Source: Dendrocalamus latiflorus
Lineage: Eukaryota > Streptophyta > Magnoliopsida > Poales > Poaceae
DNA length: 64,000 nt
NCBI GenBank assembly: GCA_017311315.1
Contig: CM029650.1
Span: forward strand, 12,605,884-12,669,883
Direction of reading: 5' to 3'
A program made the translations under genes and the position numbers. Positions 9,393-21,795 of the stretch are shown piece after piece (the first letter of the stretch is position 1; the number at the start of each line of letters is the position of its first letter). The notes under the pieces are model-generated. The model saw only the letters and a program-made list of their open reading frames with translations, had not been told where the DNA came from and did not search any database.

Positions 9393-12300
9393 AAAGGAAT
9401 CTCGTCCCCGAGATTCGGGTAGAGTAGAAAGAAGGAGGTGGGGCAAGCTGGCTAGCAACGGGTTCCAGGATTTTGCTTGACACTTCGCCCTTTCCTTGGA
9501 GTCACCTGAAGAGAGGATATCCATACAAAAGTGGGTCAACGCCACACCGCAGAAACCATGTTCTTCTAGGTTTATTTTAGCTGGCTTCCCTTCATCGGTT
9601 GACATTTTCTGGGGCTTGTTGTTCTTCAACGCTGGTTGCTGCCTTTCCTTTATGCTGGAGTGGATCTGAGTGAATACTTGTACGAGTGATATGGACCCAA
9701 GCGAGTAGGAACTACTGGTTCCTGCTTCTCGCTTCTAGCCATGCCCTTGGCCATTGACAGTGTCTTGATTAGTGAGTTTATAGTGAGAGGGGGACTTGAG
9801 TCTTGATTGTCTTGATTAAGCTATTTGTCATGTCTTGCTTGTAGATCTGACGAGGTTTTCAGCAATAAGGTGAGGGGGAAATAGCACTAGATATGGGGTA
9901 GATCGCGGGGATGAGATACTCTAATCCACCCCAAAAAGAGCACACACAGAAAATTGGGGCGGCATACAAACTCCACAGAAAGACCAAGGTTTTGAAGGCA
10001 AGTTTTTCCTATGACTGCGAAGTACAGTGCCCGAGAGCAAGAAGGCAGTGCACAGGGCCAAATAAAATCTTTTGAAAAAGCAACGCCTATGCACGAAGAC
10101 ACACACAAGAGGGCACAGGGTTCTAAGCACTAGGCTTGCTGAAGCGAGACCACAAAACCTTCATGAGCATCCTTGATGTCTTCGAGCTTAATTTTTTTTC
10201 TTTTGAAGTAAGGGGAAAGAAAGGGAAATCAAATTTCCTCTTTGGAGACGGAAGTAGAGGGAGGAAAGCATCGAGAAATGCTTTGGCGGTGAAGCCCATG
10301 CTCCTCATTATTATTTAAGAACAGTTTTTCTTTTAAATACCAGGGCAGAGTTGAAAAGAAACTTTGAAATCAAGGCTCTTTGCAACAAACATACACTATA
10401 TATATTTGCTATAGAATTTTTTTAATAGCAAGACTGATCTTCCGAAAGTGGTTTTGAAATACTTGAATACTGAAATACCCCTTTTTGGCAATGGTACCCT
10501 AACCTCTTCCAATATCACAATCTTGACAGAATAGTTCACATTCATAGCCCTTCCATTCGTGGGCTTCTTATTCCAAGGCCTTGCTAATCCTGCTTATACT
10601 CGATTGATTCTAGAGTATCTTCTTTCATTGCTTAATCACTGCACAACTGGTGTCTAGTACTCCAAATAGTGAGTATTATCATTTATTCGATCCACAGATC
10701 GTATCACTTCCAAGATATTATTCGTAGTTATCATTCACCAGATCAGGGTCTGCTATTCCTCAATTGAATCTCACTTTCTTACATAAAATCATAAATCCAG
10801 GCTTGGGTTCATTAGTCAACAATCCCATCCAACTATTCACCCTAACATTACTCCAATTTCTTTACCTTTGAATCCACCCGTACTCGATCGCTTCATGGTT
10901 CCAATATTTCTATATTTTAAATCCACCAATACCATTCACATCTTTTACATTTTAAATCTAACAGTACCACTTGTACTATGGTTCCAATGTTTCAATCCAC
11001 CAATAACATTTGTATTATAATCCAACCTTTTCCACCATAAATTCATAAATTCAATCCTGGTTTTATTTTTGAGCGATACTCCAGCATCTTTACTTGTAAA
11101 TCCACCGATATCATTTGTATTATGGTTTCTTAATACTCCAATCTTTTCCATCTTTAACGCATACTCATAATCCATTTATCCAGTGATCAATCCCGCTATC
11201 TACAAACTTGTGCCCAACAACTTTATTGGCATAGACATCCACCGAGACAATGTTTATTAATCAAATCTATAATTCAATGGTTATTATGACATCTCCTATT
11301 GTCTCCAAAATTTCCAATAATCCACCCGGTAGTCGACTATACTTTATTATCCCACCATTGTAAACATTCATCTGGATTCATATTGTCTATTAAAGCTGCA
11401 GACCAACAATTGTTATTACACTCCATATTTCTCTAAAGATTCCATCGGTCCACTTATTCAATCGTCTAAATTGGCCCGTTTATTTAACCAATCCAATTAT
11501 TTAGTCAACCCAATCATTTTAAATCGGCCCACTAATTTAGCCAACCCAATCATCAAATCGGTACTCCTGTAGCCAACCCAACCATTCAAACTGGTCTGCT
11601 TACTTTTCAACTAAAAATTCATACCATTGATTCTATCTCATGATTGACATGAATCCACCAAGATTTATACATGGGTCCGAGGAACCAGAGCAAACCTTTG
11701 GAATAATTTGGTTGGAAGTTAAATCTTAGAAAGTTTTCCTCGGAAGGTTAGGTTTGCAAGAAGAGGTCTGAAAATGAACTTTTATAAATAATTTGATAAT
11801 TGACTTCCAAGGATAAAACAACTTTCAAAAATAGATTTCAAATTTAATCTTTGCGATTTTGGCCCAAAATAGGTTTTCGAAAGGGGTTTATAAGAGGAGT
11901 GCTGGACTTTTATTATTTGAATCCGGGATAAGAAAGCTTTAGGGAATCTTCTAAGAGGGATGAGAGTAAGCAACACATCTTTTTTTTTTGCAATTAGATT
12001 TTGAAGGAACAAATCCAGTCATAACACTAACGGCTAAGCTAAGTTCAAACCACAGCCTCTACCTTGGCCTCTTCCACGAGCTGCGGCCCTTGGGGCTCGG
12101 CCCCTACCACGAGCAGCAGTCCTCCTGGGATCCATCTAGAAAACAACCTAGAGCCTTTTTAGAGACTAAAAGAAAGAAGGAAAGACATATATGAGGGTTT
12201 GCTAGCCCCCTAATGGCACAACATAAAACCAAACGAAAGAGAAGCAATTAAAACACAAGGCATTATGCCTACGATAATTCATTACATTAAAGGGGGGTTA

Positions 12301-12464
12301 GGTGTTACATGACAGCCGAGCACAACGCACAGGCTTATAACAAGTCACGACACCGCATACACAACGTCTACTAACTGGTTACATTAGGGGGATACATCTG
12401 GGGAAGTGTGCATACACACCAACAAGAGACTGCCTAGACATATTACTATCTAACCTATAGCAGT
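9393..12464 (-). other. Non-coding internal region, copy 1
   Basis: About 3 kb between the polypurine tract and the ORF, where pol would lie in an autonomous element. I see no protease, reverse transcriptase or integrase motif in any frame. The part 10800-11600 is AT-rich with loosely repeated 'aatccacc' phrases. The part 9393-10320 holds only short frames. The second copy is 17519-20590. Confidence 0.8.
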
Positions 12465-13463
12465 CTACACTTCCGGGGACGGGGAGTGGTGCTGGCCGCA
12501 GAAGACGCAATCACCTGGAAAGCGGGAGCAGGAGACGATGCTGGGAGATCGGGAACGAGAATGGGACCGAGAAGGGCTCGATCCGTTGTTGGTGGGACGG
12601 GAGCGGGACGAGCGACGCCCCCTGCTGGGCTCTATGAGGGTGCCATTGGACGGTGGGCACACGCTCGTGCGTATTGTCAACGTGGGGCGAGGTCCCTGGC
12701 GCTGAGCCGGTGCTGGCGCTGGAGCTGGGGCTGGAATGGACACTGGTACGGATGCGAGAGCTGGAGCTGACACTGGGGTTGGAGCTGGAGCTGGCACTGG
12801 AGCTGGAACTGGCACTGGTGCTGGTGGCGTAGACTGAGGGTAGGTTGCTCTGGCTCGGAAGCGCTCAAGCCTAGCCTCGGCGGCGAGCCTCTCGCGCTCT
12901 GCCGCCTGAAAGGCGATCAGGTAGCGGTTGAGCTGGGCGCTGAGGACGTCCGATTGCTGCAGGCTTGTAGTCAGGAGAATGCGCAGATGCCCAATCTCCT
13001 GCAGGGCGAATGCATAGGAGGCTGACATCGCCTGCGTCAGCTGGATCTGGTGAGACAGTTGGGGGTTGTCCACCCTGTGGTCGAGGCGATCTGGAAGGAA
13101 TTGCCCCTGGCGGATGCGAGGGGAGTGGATGAAAGGCGACTGTCGCAGCCTATCCTCGTGCACTTGGCATAGGTGAGCCACAGCGAGACGTGCCGCGTCC
13201 TGGATGGCGTCGACGAGGTACATCCGTGGAGGCTCGGCGTGGATAGTATGGGAGTGGAGCTCCCTGTTACTATCTCGTGCATAGATGAAGACCTCCATGG
13301 TCCACAAATCCATGCTGTGGATGTGGGTTCTCCTGCCTCGGTAAACGGGCGGACGGGTGTACCCGAGACAACGCAGCAGCTGCCGCAGGATCTCGGCGAA
13401 CCCTCCTTCGCTTTCCCCATGGGAGATGTGATCCCATGGACCAACTGGTGCAGGTCCGGCCAT
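12465..13463 (-). CDS. Uncharacterised retrotransposon ORF in gag position, 332 aa
   Basis: This is the only long ORF of the element. It starts about 190 nt downstream of the primer-binding site in element orientation, where gag normally begins. Visible parts are an N-terminal region (1-130) with MDLWTMEVFIYARD and a DAIQDAARLA helix; a likely coiled coil (~140-205, QEIGHLRILL and ERLAAEARLERF); a Pro/Ala repeat (~210-260); a basic Ser-Arg stretch (~275-315); and a C-terminal CVFCGQHH. I do not recognise a named domain. There is no clear CCHC knuckle and no protease. A nucleic-acid-binding structural role is inferred from the basic tail and position only. The second copy (20591-21589) is broken by a stop, so this is the only intact copy in the window. 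Confidence 0.7.
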   Translation of the reverse strand: MAGPAPVGPWDHISHGESEGGFAEILRQLLRCLGYTRPPVYRGRRTHIHSMDLWTMEVFIYARDSNRELHSHTIHAEPPRMYLVDAIQDAARLAVAHLCQVHEDRLRQSPFIHSPRIRQGQFLPDRLDHRVDNPQLSHQIQLTQAMSASYAFALQEIGHLRILLTTSLQQSDVLSAQLNRYLIAFQAAERERLAAEARLERFRARATYPQSTPPAPVPVPAPVPAPAPTPVSAPALASVPVSIPAPAPAPAPAQRQGPRPTLTIRTSVCPPSNGTLIEPSRGRRSSRSRPTNNGSSPSRSHSRSRSPSIVSCSRFPGDCVFCGQHHSPSPEV

Positions 13464-13653
13464 CTAAAAATTTTGAACACCAATAGGTTAGAGCAGATGA
13501 AATACAAAAGAAATTTTTGGGTGAGTATAGAAACTAAGAGAGTTGAGTAAAGCAGTATTACGCTATATTTTTGCAAGAGTTTTACATAGTTTTTGTAAAT
13601 AGGACTCAGACCTTAAATCGTGACCAGTCTAGCTAAGGTTTCTACAGTCGTAT

Positions 13654-13665
13654 GCTCTGATACCA
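13654..13665 (-). other. Primer-binding site (initiator Met tRNA)
   Basis: TGGTATCAGAGC on the minus strand, four bases from the end of LTR copy 2. It is the standard plant complement of the 3' end of initiator tRNA-Met and fixes the element orientation as minus. Confidence 0.9.
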
Positions 13666-13669
13666 GCTC

Positions 13670-16600
13670 TGTCGGACCCCAAGTTTAATACCTGGAATCC
13701 TCTGTGATAACACTGCATTATTCCCTGGATCAGCAGATAATGCTCACAGATACATCGCTGCATCATTTCATACACGATAAATTCATACATTACAATACCA
13801 GAGTTCAAATAGACCACATCGGGCCAGAGTTACAATAGAGCCGTCAGGCCAAATGTCTTACAATACATAAAAGCGGAAGCGGAAGCGTACATAGCGTAGG
13901 GGCACAACTCACCACAGGCAAGTGACTGGGATAACCCGAGTACCAATGCTATTAATCAGGGACCTGACTAATAACGAAGGCACCCGCCAAAACTAGCCTG
14001 GTCAACTTTACTGAGGCGGGAGGCAAGACTACCGAAGCCTATTCTAACAACCACCGTCTTCATTTCCTTCGGCATCCTGATCCTCATAATAAGCGTAGTG
14101 CTCTTGATTCACATCTTCTGAAAGGGGGGTTAAGAGCGAGATTGAGCACAAACAACCGTGCTCCGCGAGCCAACACACAGAATGCATATAATTATAGATG
14201 CAAGGCTATTCAAGGAAGGCTCGGGTTCTTTTATTTGCATAAAGCGACATTTGAAATTACCATAATTAAAATTTCTATGACCTAGCATTTTTCAAGAACT
14301 TATGATTTAAATACTAAAAGTGTACAATAAACGGAGTAGTTTCCAATTCCAAATTTTATGGTTACATCCACCATATTTTAGGGTTACATCCACCCTATGT
14401 TATGGTTACATCCACCAATGCTTAACTTTCGAATAACAGGTTACTTCCACCTTAGTACCAACACTGGAGTACATCCCTCCAGGACAAATTACCAAAGTCA
14501 GGTTACATCCGCCTGACAGTTTTCTCCCCACCCACAATAGTTTTTAAACAGAACTAACTCGGGGAAGATTTCCATGTCTGCCCTTGACCGTGGGCACGGC
14601 TATTCGAATAGTTTAAAACACTCTGCAGAGGTTGTACATCTTTACCCACAAGAGACTATCAGCTCGATGAGCCCACATGATTCCTTTGCCATGTGGATCG
14701 AGAGATCATCACGAGGCCTTTACAATACCTCGCCCTATCGTCATCTCACCCATATGGGCTTACCCTTCCCGAAGAAGGTCCCATAAGTTGTGCGGGAAGA
14801 TCCACCACAACGTCTAGCGCAGCTGGACTCCACTCTCCACAACGTCTAGCGCAGCTGGTGATCATCACCTTTACTCGGTGTCCCATTCAAGCCGGATGTT
14901 TATTCCTCTTGCACAATCCCTTCTTTCCCCTACCCGTGAGATGACTTCAAGGGTCTAGTAAATTAGTCAGCCAAGCCTACACTTTGCCAGCATGTGGTTG
15001 TACGGTTATACACGGAGGGACCACACAGGATTAAGTCCTTAGGTTGTTCGGGCGGTCATTCCACAAGCCCCTGTGTTACATTTACACCCACCACTCTTAC
15101 CATCCGCCCAAACAGGTTTAGCAATTTTCAGGGTTTTGAGAAGCATAACACATTTTAACATAAAATACTCAGCCACGTACATCCCATGGCTGACCCAAAA
15201 CTAGTTTCCATGATTAAAGAATGATTATCAGGGCTAATAAGGCCCTGGATTCGACAAGACCAGCATGGCAGTAGTATGACTTATAACTATCTTAGTTATA
15301 GTTTATACCTAAGGCGACAATGATCATGTGTGTTCAATGTTACTGGTGGGGTATATTGTTATGAGGTGGATACAGGTTATTAGCTACCTTAAGAGTGACA
15401 TACGTTTCCTTATAAAGTAAAGCATGCAGATTTTTATAATTTAAATGAACATAGTTTCACATGAAATATAGGCGCAACATGATCAAAGTATTGACTCGCC
15501 TGGATCAAGAGCTTGAGGGTCTTGGGCTGCTTCGAACTGGGGCTTGCTCGCGTCGTCGAACTCTACTCGGACGAAAGTACCGGAAAAACCACATAAAATG
15601 AAGAGCGCCGAGTAAGAACCAAACAAAACAATAAAACAACTCAAATGAACATGGAATTGAACCAAACCAGAATCATTAGACAGGTGTTGATTTTAGAAAA
15701 TTTTAGCAGTTGGTTTCGTCAAATTCGGAGTTATGGTTAAGGAGTTATGGTGTTTCAAAATTTTAATTGCTGGTAAATCCGAAAAATAGAAAAGGGGAGG
15801 GAAATGGCATTAGCTGACAGGTGGGTCCATATTAATAGGGTTATTGACTATTTAATGGAGGCTTAGGACAGCATCATTAAATGGCCGGTTAAGACAGTAG
15901 TTTGCTAGGGGATAAACGCGCTGGAGCTTCTCTGTTCTGGCTCCTCACGACCGCAAGGGGGGCGGAGCCGGCCGGCGGCAGTGGGGGCACGGAGGCGCGG
16001 CGGCGCCGGCCGAAATGGGTTGCCCGACCCGGTGCGTGCCTCGGGGAGGGAGGAATCGGCCGGGGTCGGCCGGATTTGGCCGGGCGGCGAGTGGCGGCGG
16101 TAAGGCGGCGGCGGAGACAGGGGAAGCTGGCGCCGGCGGCTCGGTCAGTGGGGGTTCAATTCCTCAGGGGTGGAGCATTCTCGGGCAACTACGAGCTCAC
16201 CTGGGGCGTCAGCCGAGGCCGAGGGAAAGCAGGGCGGTCCGGCGGCGAGAGCGGGCTCGGCGGCGAGGACGAAGACGGCGGCGGCTTGCTGGGGAGGGCG
16301 GCGAGGTCCGGCGATGGGGTGAGGATGTTTACGGGGTCCCAACGATGCTCCACGCGCAGGGAATCGACCCAAGGCGTCGCGCTTCGCCGGGGAGATCCGA
16401 AGCCGTCGGTGGCGGTGGAGGCACGTCGCCGGCGGCCTGCAAAGGAGGAGGGGCCGATTAATCCGGGGAAGGGGAAGAGGGGGTAGTGGCGAACGTGGGG
16501 AAGAGGGTCATGGGCCCTGGCGACGACCGGAGGGGCGCGGCGGCGAGGTTTGGCCGAAGGAGCGCCCGAGGCAGAGTAGGCGGCGGGCTGGCGTAATGAG

Positions 16601-17503
16601 CGAGCTTCGGCGAGGGGGGTGCGGCACGGCTCAGAGCTCCTTATGGAGGCCGGGAAAGGAGGCTGGGCGCCAAGGGGGAGACACGGCGGCAGGGAGCTGT
16701 GCAAGCCTGCTGCACGCGAAGGCGACTGGTGGCAGAGGAGCAGCCAAGCGACGATGACGGGACGGTGTGATCAGGTGTACCACGGTGGCGCAGCAACAAG
16801 GACGAGCGACGTGCACGGCAACGTCTCACAGAAACTGAGGCCGGCTGCCATTGTCGGGCGCTGATGGCGAGGAGTGGCGCTGAAGACGAGAGCTGACATC
16901 GCATTCAATCGCCGACGGAGTTGGTGGCGCATGACGACAAGCTGCAGAGGAGGTGCTGGAACCATGATGGAGAAGGGAAGAACTCTGCCACCAGGGGGAA
17001 GAGAAGAATGGGGCTGGGATGGCATGGAGAAAGAAATGGATGGCCAGGGTTGGCTGGGGAGAAATTCCTTTTAATAATATATACATACGCGTATATGTAT
17101 ACGGGTATATATACATATACACATGCATATATCTTTTCTTCACATTCCTAGCCTCCTAAATCCTTTTATCCTTGAAGTATATTTCATATTTTTAGATTTT
17201 ATAAGATTAACTTGATTTTCCTACCTGGAGATGGAGCAAGGTTTTCATTTTTAAGTACTTTTGCATTTTCTAGAATATACACATATATGCGTATATATTT
17301 TCTCCTCTCTTTGACACATTAAAGCACATCTTAATTTCCTAAATCCGTTAAGTCTTGAGATACATTTCAAGTTTTTAAGCACAACTTGACTTTTCTTTTG
17401 AAAACCAAAAAGGAATAACCAACTGAGAAGAAATACTTTCAAATTTCATTAACCTAGGTTTGAATTTTTACATTGATACAAATTGCGAAAATGGGATGTT
17501 ACA
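13670..17503 (-). repeat. LTR copy 2 of the tandem element (shared middle LTR)
   Basis: It is 3834 bp with the same ends as copies 1 and 3. It serves as the 5' LTR of the left unit and the 3' LTR of the right unit. It shares about eight variants with copy 3 against copy 1 (for example 14428, 16081 and 16458) and has private changes near 15544 and 16766. No target duplication lies at either edge. Confidence 0.93.
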
Positions 17504-20500
17504 GATCCCACCCCCCTTAAAGGAATCTCGTCCCCGAGATTCGGGTAGAGTAGAAAGAAGGAGGTGGGGCAAGCTGGCTAGCAACGGGTTCCAGGATTTT
17601 GCTTGACACTTCGCCCTTTCCTTGGAGTCACCTGAAGAGAGGATATCCATACAAAAGTGGGTCAACGCCACACCGCAGAAACCATGTTCTTCTAGGTTTA
17701 TTTTAGCTGGCTTCCCTTCATCGGTTGACATTTTCTGGGGCTTGTTGTTCTTCAACGCTGGTTGCTGCTTTTCCTTTATGCTGGAGTGGATCTGAGTGAA
17801 TACTTGTACGAGTGATATGGACCCAAGCGAGTAGGAACTACTGGTTCCTGCTTCTCGCTTCTAGCCATGCCCTTGGCCATTGACAGTGTCTTGATTAGTG
17901 AGTTTATAGTGAGAGGGGGACTTGAGTCTTGATTGTCTTGATTAAGCTATTTGTCATGTCTTGCTTGTAGATCTGACGAGGTTTTCAGCAATAAGGTGAG
18001 GGGGAAATAGCACTAGATATGGGGTAGATCGCGGGGATGAGATACTCTAATCCACCCCAAAAAGAGCACACACAGAAAATTGGGGCGGCATACAAACTCC
18101 ACAGAAAGACCAAGGTTTTGAAGGCAAGTTTTTCCTATGACTGCGAAGTACAGTGCCCGAGAGCAAGAAGGCAGTGCACAGGGCCAAATAAAATCTTTTG
18201 AAAAAGCAACGCCTATGCACGAAGACACACACAAGAGGGCACAGGGTTCTAAGCACTAGGCTTGCTGAAGCGAGACCACAAAACCTTCATGAGCATCCTT
18301 GATGTCTTCGAGCTTAATTTTTTTTCTTTTGAAGTAAGGGGAAAGAAAGGGAAATCAAATTTCCTCTTTGGAGACGGAAGTAGAGGGAGGAAAGCATCGA
18401 GAAATGCTTTGGCGGTGAAGCCCATGCTCCTCATTATTATTTAAGAACAGTTTTTCTTTTAAATACCAGGGCAGAGTTGAAAAGAAACTTTGAAATCAAG
18501 GCTCTTTGCAACAAACATACACTATATATATTTGCTATAGAATTTTTTTAATAGCAAGACTGATCTTCCGAAAGTGGTTTTGAAATACTTGAATACTGAA
18601 ATACCCCTTTTTGGCAATGGTACCCTAACCTCTTCCAATATCACAATCTTGACAGAATAGTTCACATTCATAGCCCTTCCATTCGTGGGCTTCTTATTCC
18701 AAGGCCTTGCTAATCCTGCTTATACTCGATTGATTCTAGAGTATCTTCTTTCATTGCTTAATCACTGCACAACTGGTGTCTAGTACTCCAAATAGTGAGT
18801 ATTATCATTTATTCGATCCACAGATCGTATCACTTCCAAGATATTATTCGTAGTTATCATTCACCAGATCAGGGTCTGCTATTCCTCAATTGAATCTCAC
18901 TTTCCTACATAAAATCATAAATCCAGGCTTGGGTTCATTAGTCAACAATCCCATCCAACTATTCACCCTAACATTACTCCAATTTCTTTACCTTTGAATC
19001 CACCCGTACTCGATCGCTTCATGGTTCCAATATTTCTATATTTTAAATCCACCAATACCATTCACATCTTTTACATTTTAAATCTAACAGTACCACTTGT
19101 ACTATGGTTCCAATGTTTCAATCCACCAATAACATTTGTATTATAATCCAACCTTTTCCACCATAAATTCATAAATTCAATCCTGGTTTTATTTTTGAGC
19201 TATACTCCAGCATCTTTACTTGTAAATCCACCGATATCATTTGTATTATGGTTTCTTAATACTCCAATCTTTTCCATCTTTAACGCATACTCATAATCCA
19301 TTTATCCAGTGATCAATCCCGCTATCTACAAACTTGTGCCCAACAACTTTATTGGCATAGACATCCACCGAGACAATGTTTATTAATCAAATCTATAATT
19401 CAATGGTTATTATGACATCTCCTATTGTCTCCAAAATTTCCAATAATCCACCCGGTAGTCGACTATACTTTATTATCCCACCATTGTAAACATTCATCTG
19501 GATTCATATTGTCTATTAAAGCTGCAGACCAACAATTGTTATTACACTCCATATTTCTCTAAAGATTCCATCGGTCCACTTATTCAATCGTCTAAATTGG
19601 CCCGTTTATTTAACCAATCCAATTATTTAGTCAACCCAATCATTTTAAATCGGCCCACTAATTTAGCCAACCCAATCATCAAATCGGTACTCCTGTAGCC
19701 AACCCAACCATTCAAACTGGTCTGCTTACTTTTCAACTAAAAATTCATACCATTGATTCTATCTCATGATTGACATGAATCCACCAAGATTTATACATGG
19801 GTCCGAGGAACCAGAGCAAACCTTTGGAATAATTTGGTTGGAAGTTAAATCTTAGAAAGTTTTCCTCGGAAGGTTAGGTTTGCAAGAAGAGGTCTGAAAA
19901 TGAACTTTTATAAATAATTTGATAATTGACTTCCAAGGATAAAACAACTTTCAAAAATAGATTTCAAATTTAATCTTTGCGATTTTGGCCCAAAATAGGT
20001 TTTCGAAAGGGGTTTATAAGAGGAGTGCTGGACTTTTATTATTTGAATCCGGGATAAGAAAGCTTTAGGGAATCTTCTAAGAGGGATGAGAGTAAGCAAC
20101 ACATCTTTTTTTTTTGCAATTAGATTTTGAAGGAACAAATCCAGTCATAACACTAACGGCTAAGCTAAGTTCAAACCACAGCCTCTACCTTGGCCTCTTC
20201 CACGAGCTGCGGCCCTTGGGGCTCGGCCCCTACCACGAGCAGCAGTCCTCCTGGGATCCATCTAGAAAACAACCTAGAGCCTTTTTAGAGACTAAAAGAA
20301 AGAAGGAAAGACATATATGAGGGTTTGCTAGCCCCCTAATGGCACAACATAAAACCAAACGAAAGAGAAGCAATTAAAACACAAGGCATTATGCCTACGA
20401 TAATTCATTACATTAAAGGGGGGTTAGGTGTTACATGACAGCCGAGCACAACGCACAGGCTTATAACAAGTCACGACACCGCATACACAACGTCTACTAA

Positions 20501-20590
20501 CTGGTTACATTAGGGGGATACATCTGGGGAAGTGTGCATACACACCAACAAGAGACTGCCTAGACATATTACTATCTAACCTATAGCAGT

Positions 20591-21589
20591 CTACACTTCC
20601 GGGGACGGGGAGTGGTGCTGGCCGCAGAAGACGCAATCACCTGGAAAGCGGGAGCAGGAGACGATGCTGGGAGATCGGGAACGAGAATGGGACCGAGAAG
20701 GGCTCGATCCGTTGTTGGTGGGACGGGAGCGGGACGAGCGACGCCCCCTGCTGGGCTCTGTGAGGGTGCCATTGGACGGTGGGCGCACGCTCGTGCGTAT
20801 TGTCAACGTGGGGCGAGGTCCCTGGCGCTGAGCCGGTGCTGGCGCTGGAGCTGGGGCTGGAACGGACACTGGTACGGATGCGAGAGCTGGAGCTGACACT
20901 GGGGTTGGAGCTGGAGCTGGCACTGGAGCTGGAACTGGCACTGGTGCTGGTGGCGTAGACTGAGGGTAGGTTGCTCTGGCTCGGAAGCGCTCAAGCCTAG
21001 CCTCGGCGGCGAGCCTCTCGCGCTCTGCCGCCTGAAAGGCGATCAGGTAGCGGTTGAGCTGGGCGCTGAGGATGTCCGATTGCTGCAGGCTTGTAGTCAG
21101 GAGAATGCGCAGATGCCCAATCTCCTGCAGGGCGAATGCATAGGAGGCTGACATCGCCTGCGTCAGCTGGATCTGGTGAGACAGCTGGGGGTTGTCCACC
21201 CTATGGTCGAGGCGATCTGGAAGGAATTGCCCCTGGCGGATGCGAGGGGAGTGGATGAAAGGCGACTGTCGCAGCCTATCCTCGTGCACTTAGCATAGGT
21301 GAGCCACAGCGAGACGTGCCGCGTCCTGGATGGCGTCGACGAGGTACATCCGTGGAGGCTCGGCGTGGATAGTATGGGAGTGGAGCTCCCTGTTACTATC
21401 TCGTGCATAGATGAAGACCTCCATGGTCCACAAATCCATGCTGTGGATGTGGGTTCTCCTGCCTCGGTAAACGGGCGGACGGGTGTACCCGAGACAACGC
21501 AGCAGCTGCCGCAGGATCTCGGCGAACCCTCCTTCGCTTTCCCCATGGGAGATGTGATCCCATGGACCAACTGGTGCAGGTCCGGCCAT
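20591..21589 (-). pseudogene. Second copy of the 332-codon ORF with premature stop
   Basis: The frame is the same as 12465-13463, but codon 100 (CAA, Gln) has become TAA at about 21290-21292. The first 99 residues are followed by a separate 232-codon frame. Other changes are substitutions, some silent. The C-to-T change is consistent with deamination of a methylated cytosine after duplication or in a parental copy. Any protein from this unit would lack the coiled coil and basic tail. Confidence 0.85.
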
Positions 21590-21779
21590 CTAAAAATTTT
21601 GAACACCAATAGGTTAGAGCAGATGAAATACAAAAGAAATTTTTGGGTGAGTATAGAAACTAAGAGAGTTGAGTAAAGCAGTATTACGCTATATTTTTGC
21701 AAGAGTTTTACATAGTTTTTGTAAATAGGACTCAGACCTTAAATCGTGACCAGTCTAGCTAAGGTTTCTACAGTCGTAT

Positions 21780-21791
21780 GCTCTGATACCA
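21780..21791 (-). other. Primer-binding site, second unit
   Basis: TGGTATCAGAGC on the minus strand, four bases from LTR copy 3. Identical to the site at 13654-13665. Confidence 0.9.
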
Positions 21792-21795
21792 GCTC

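Larger units (their letters stand above)
17504..21795 (-). mobile_element. Internal region, copy 2 of the tandem element
   Basis: It is 4292 bp, collinear with 9378-13669, with about ten single-base differences and no indels that I noticed. It carries a polypurine tract (17504-17518), a non-coding stretch, the disabled ORF and a primer site (21780-21791). Confidence 0.93.

Noticed and set aside
13654..13665. tRNA-like match to initiator tRNA-Met
   Set aside because: It is only the 12-base primer-binding site; no tRNA body or cloverleaf is present.
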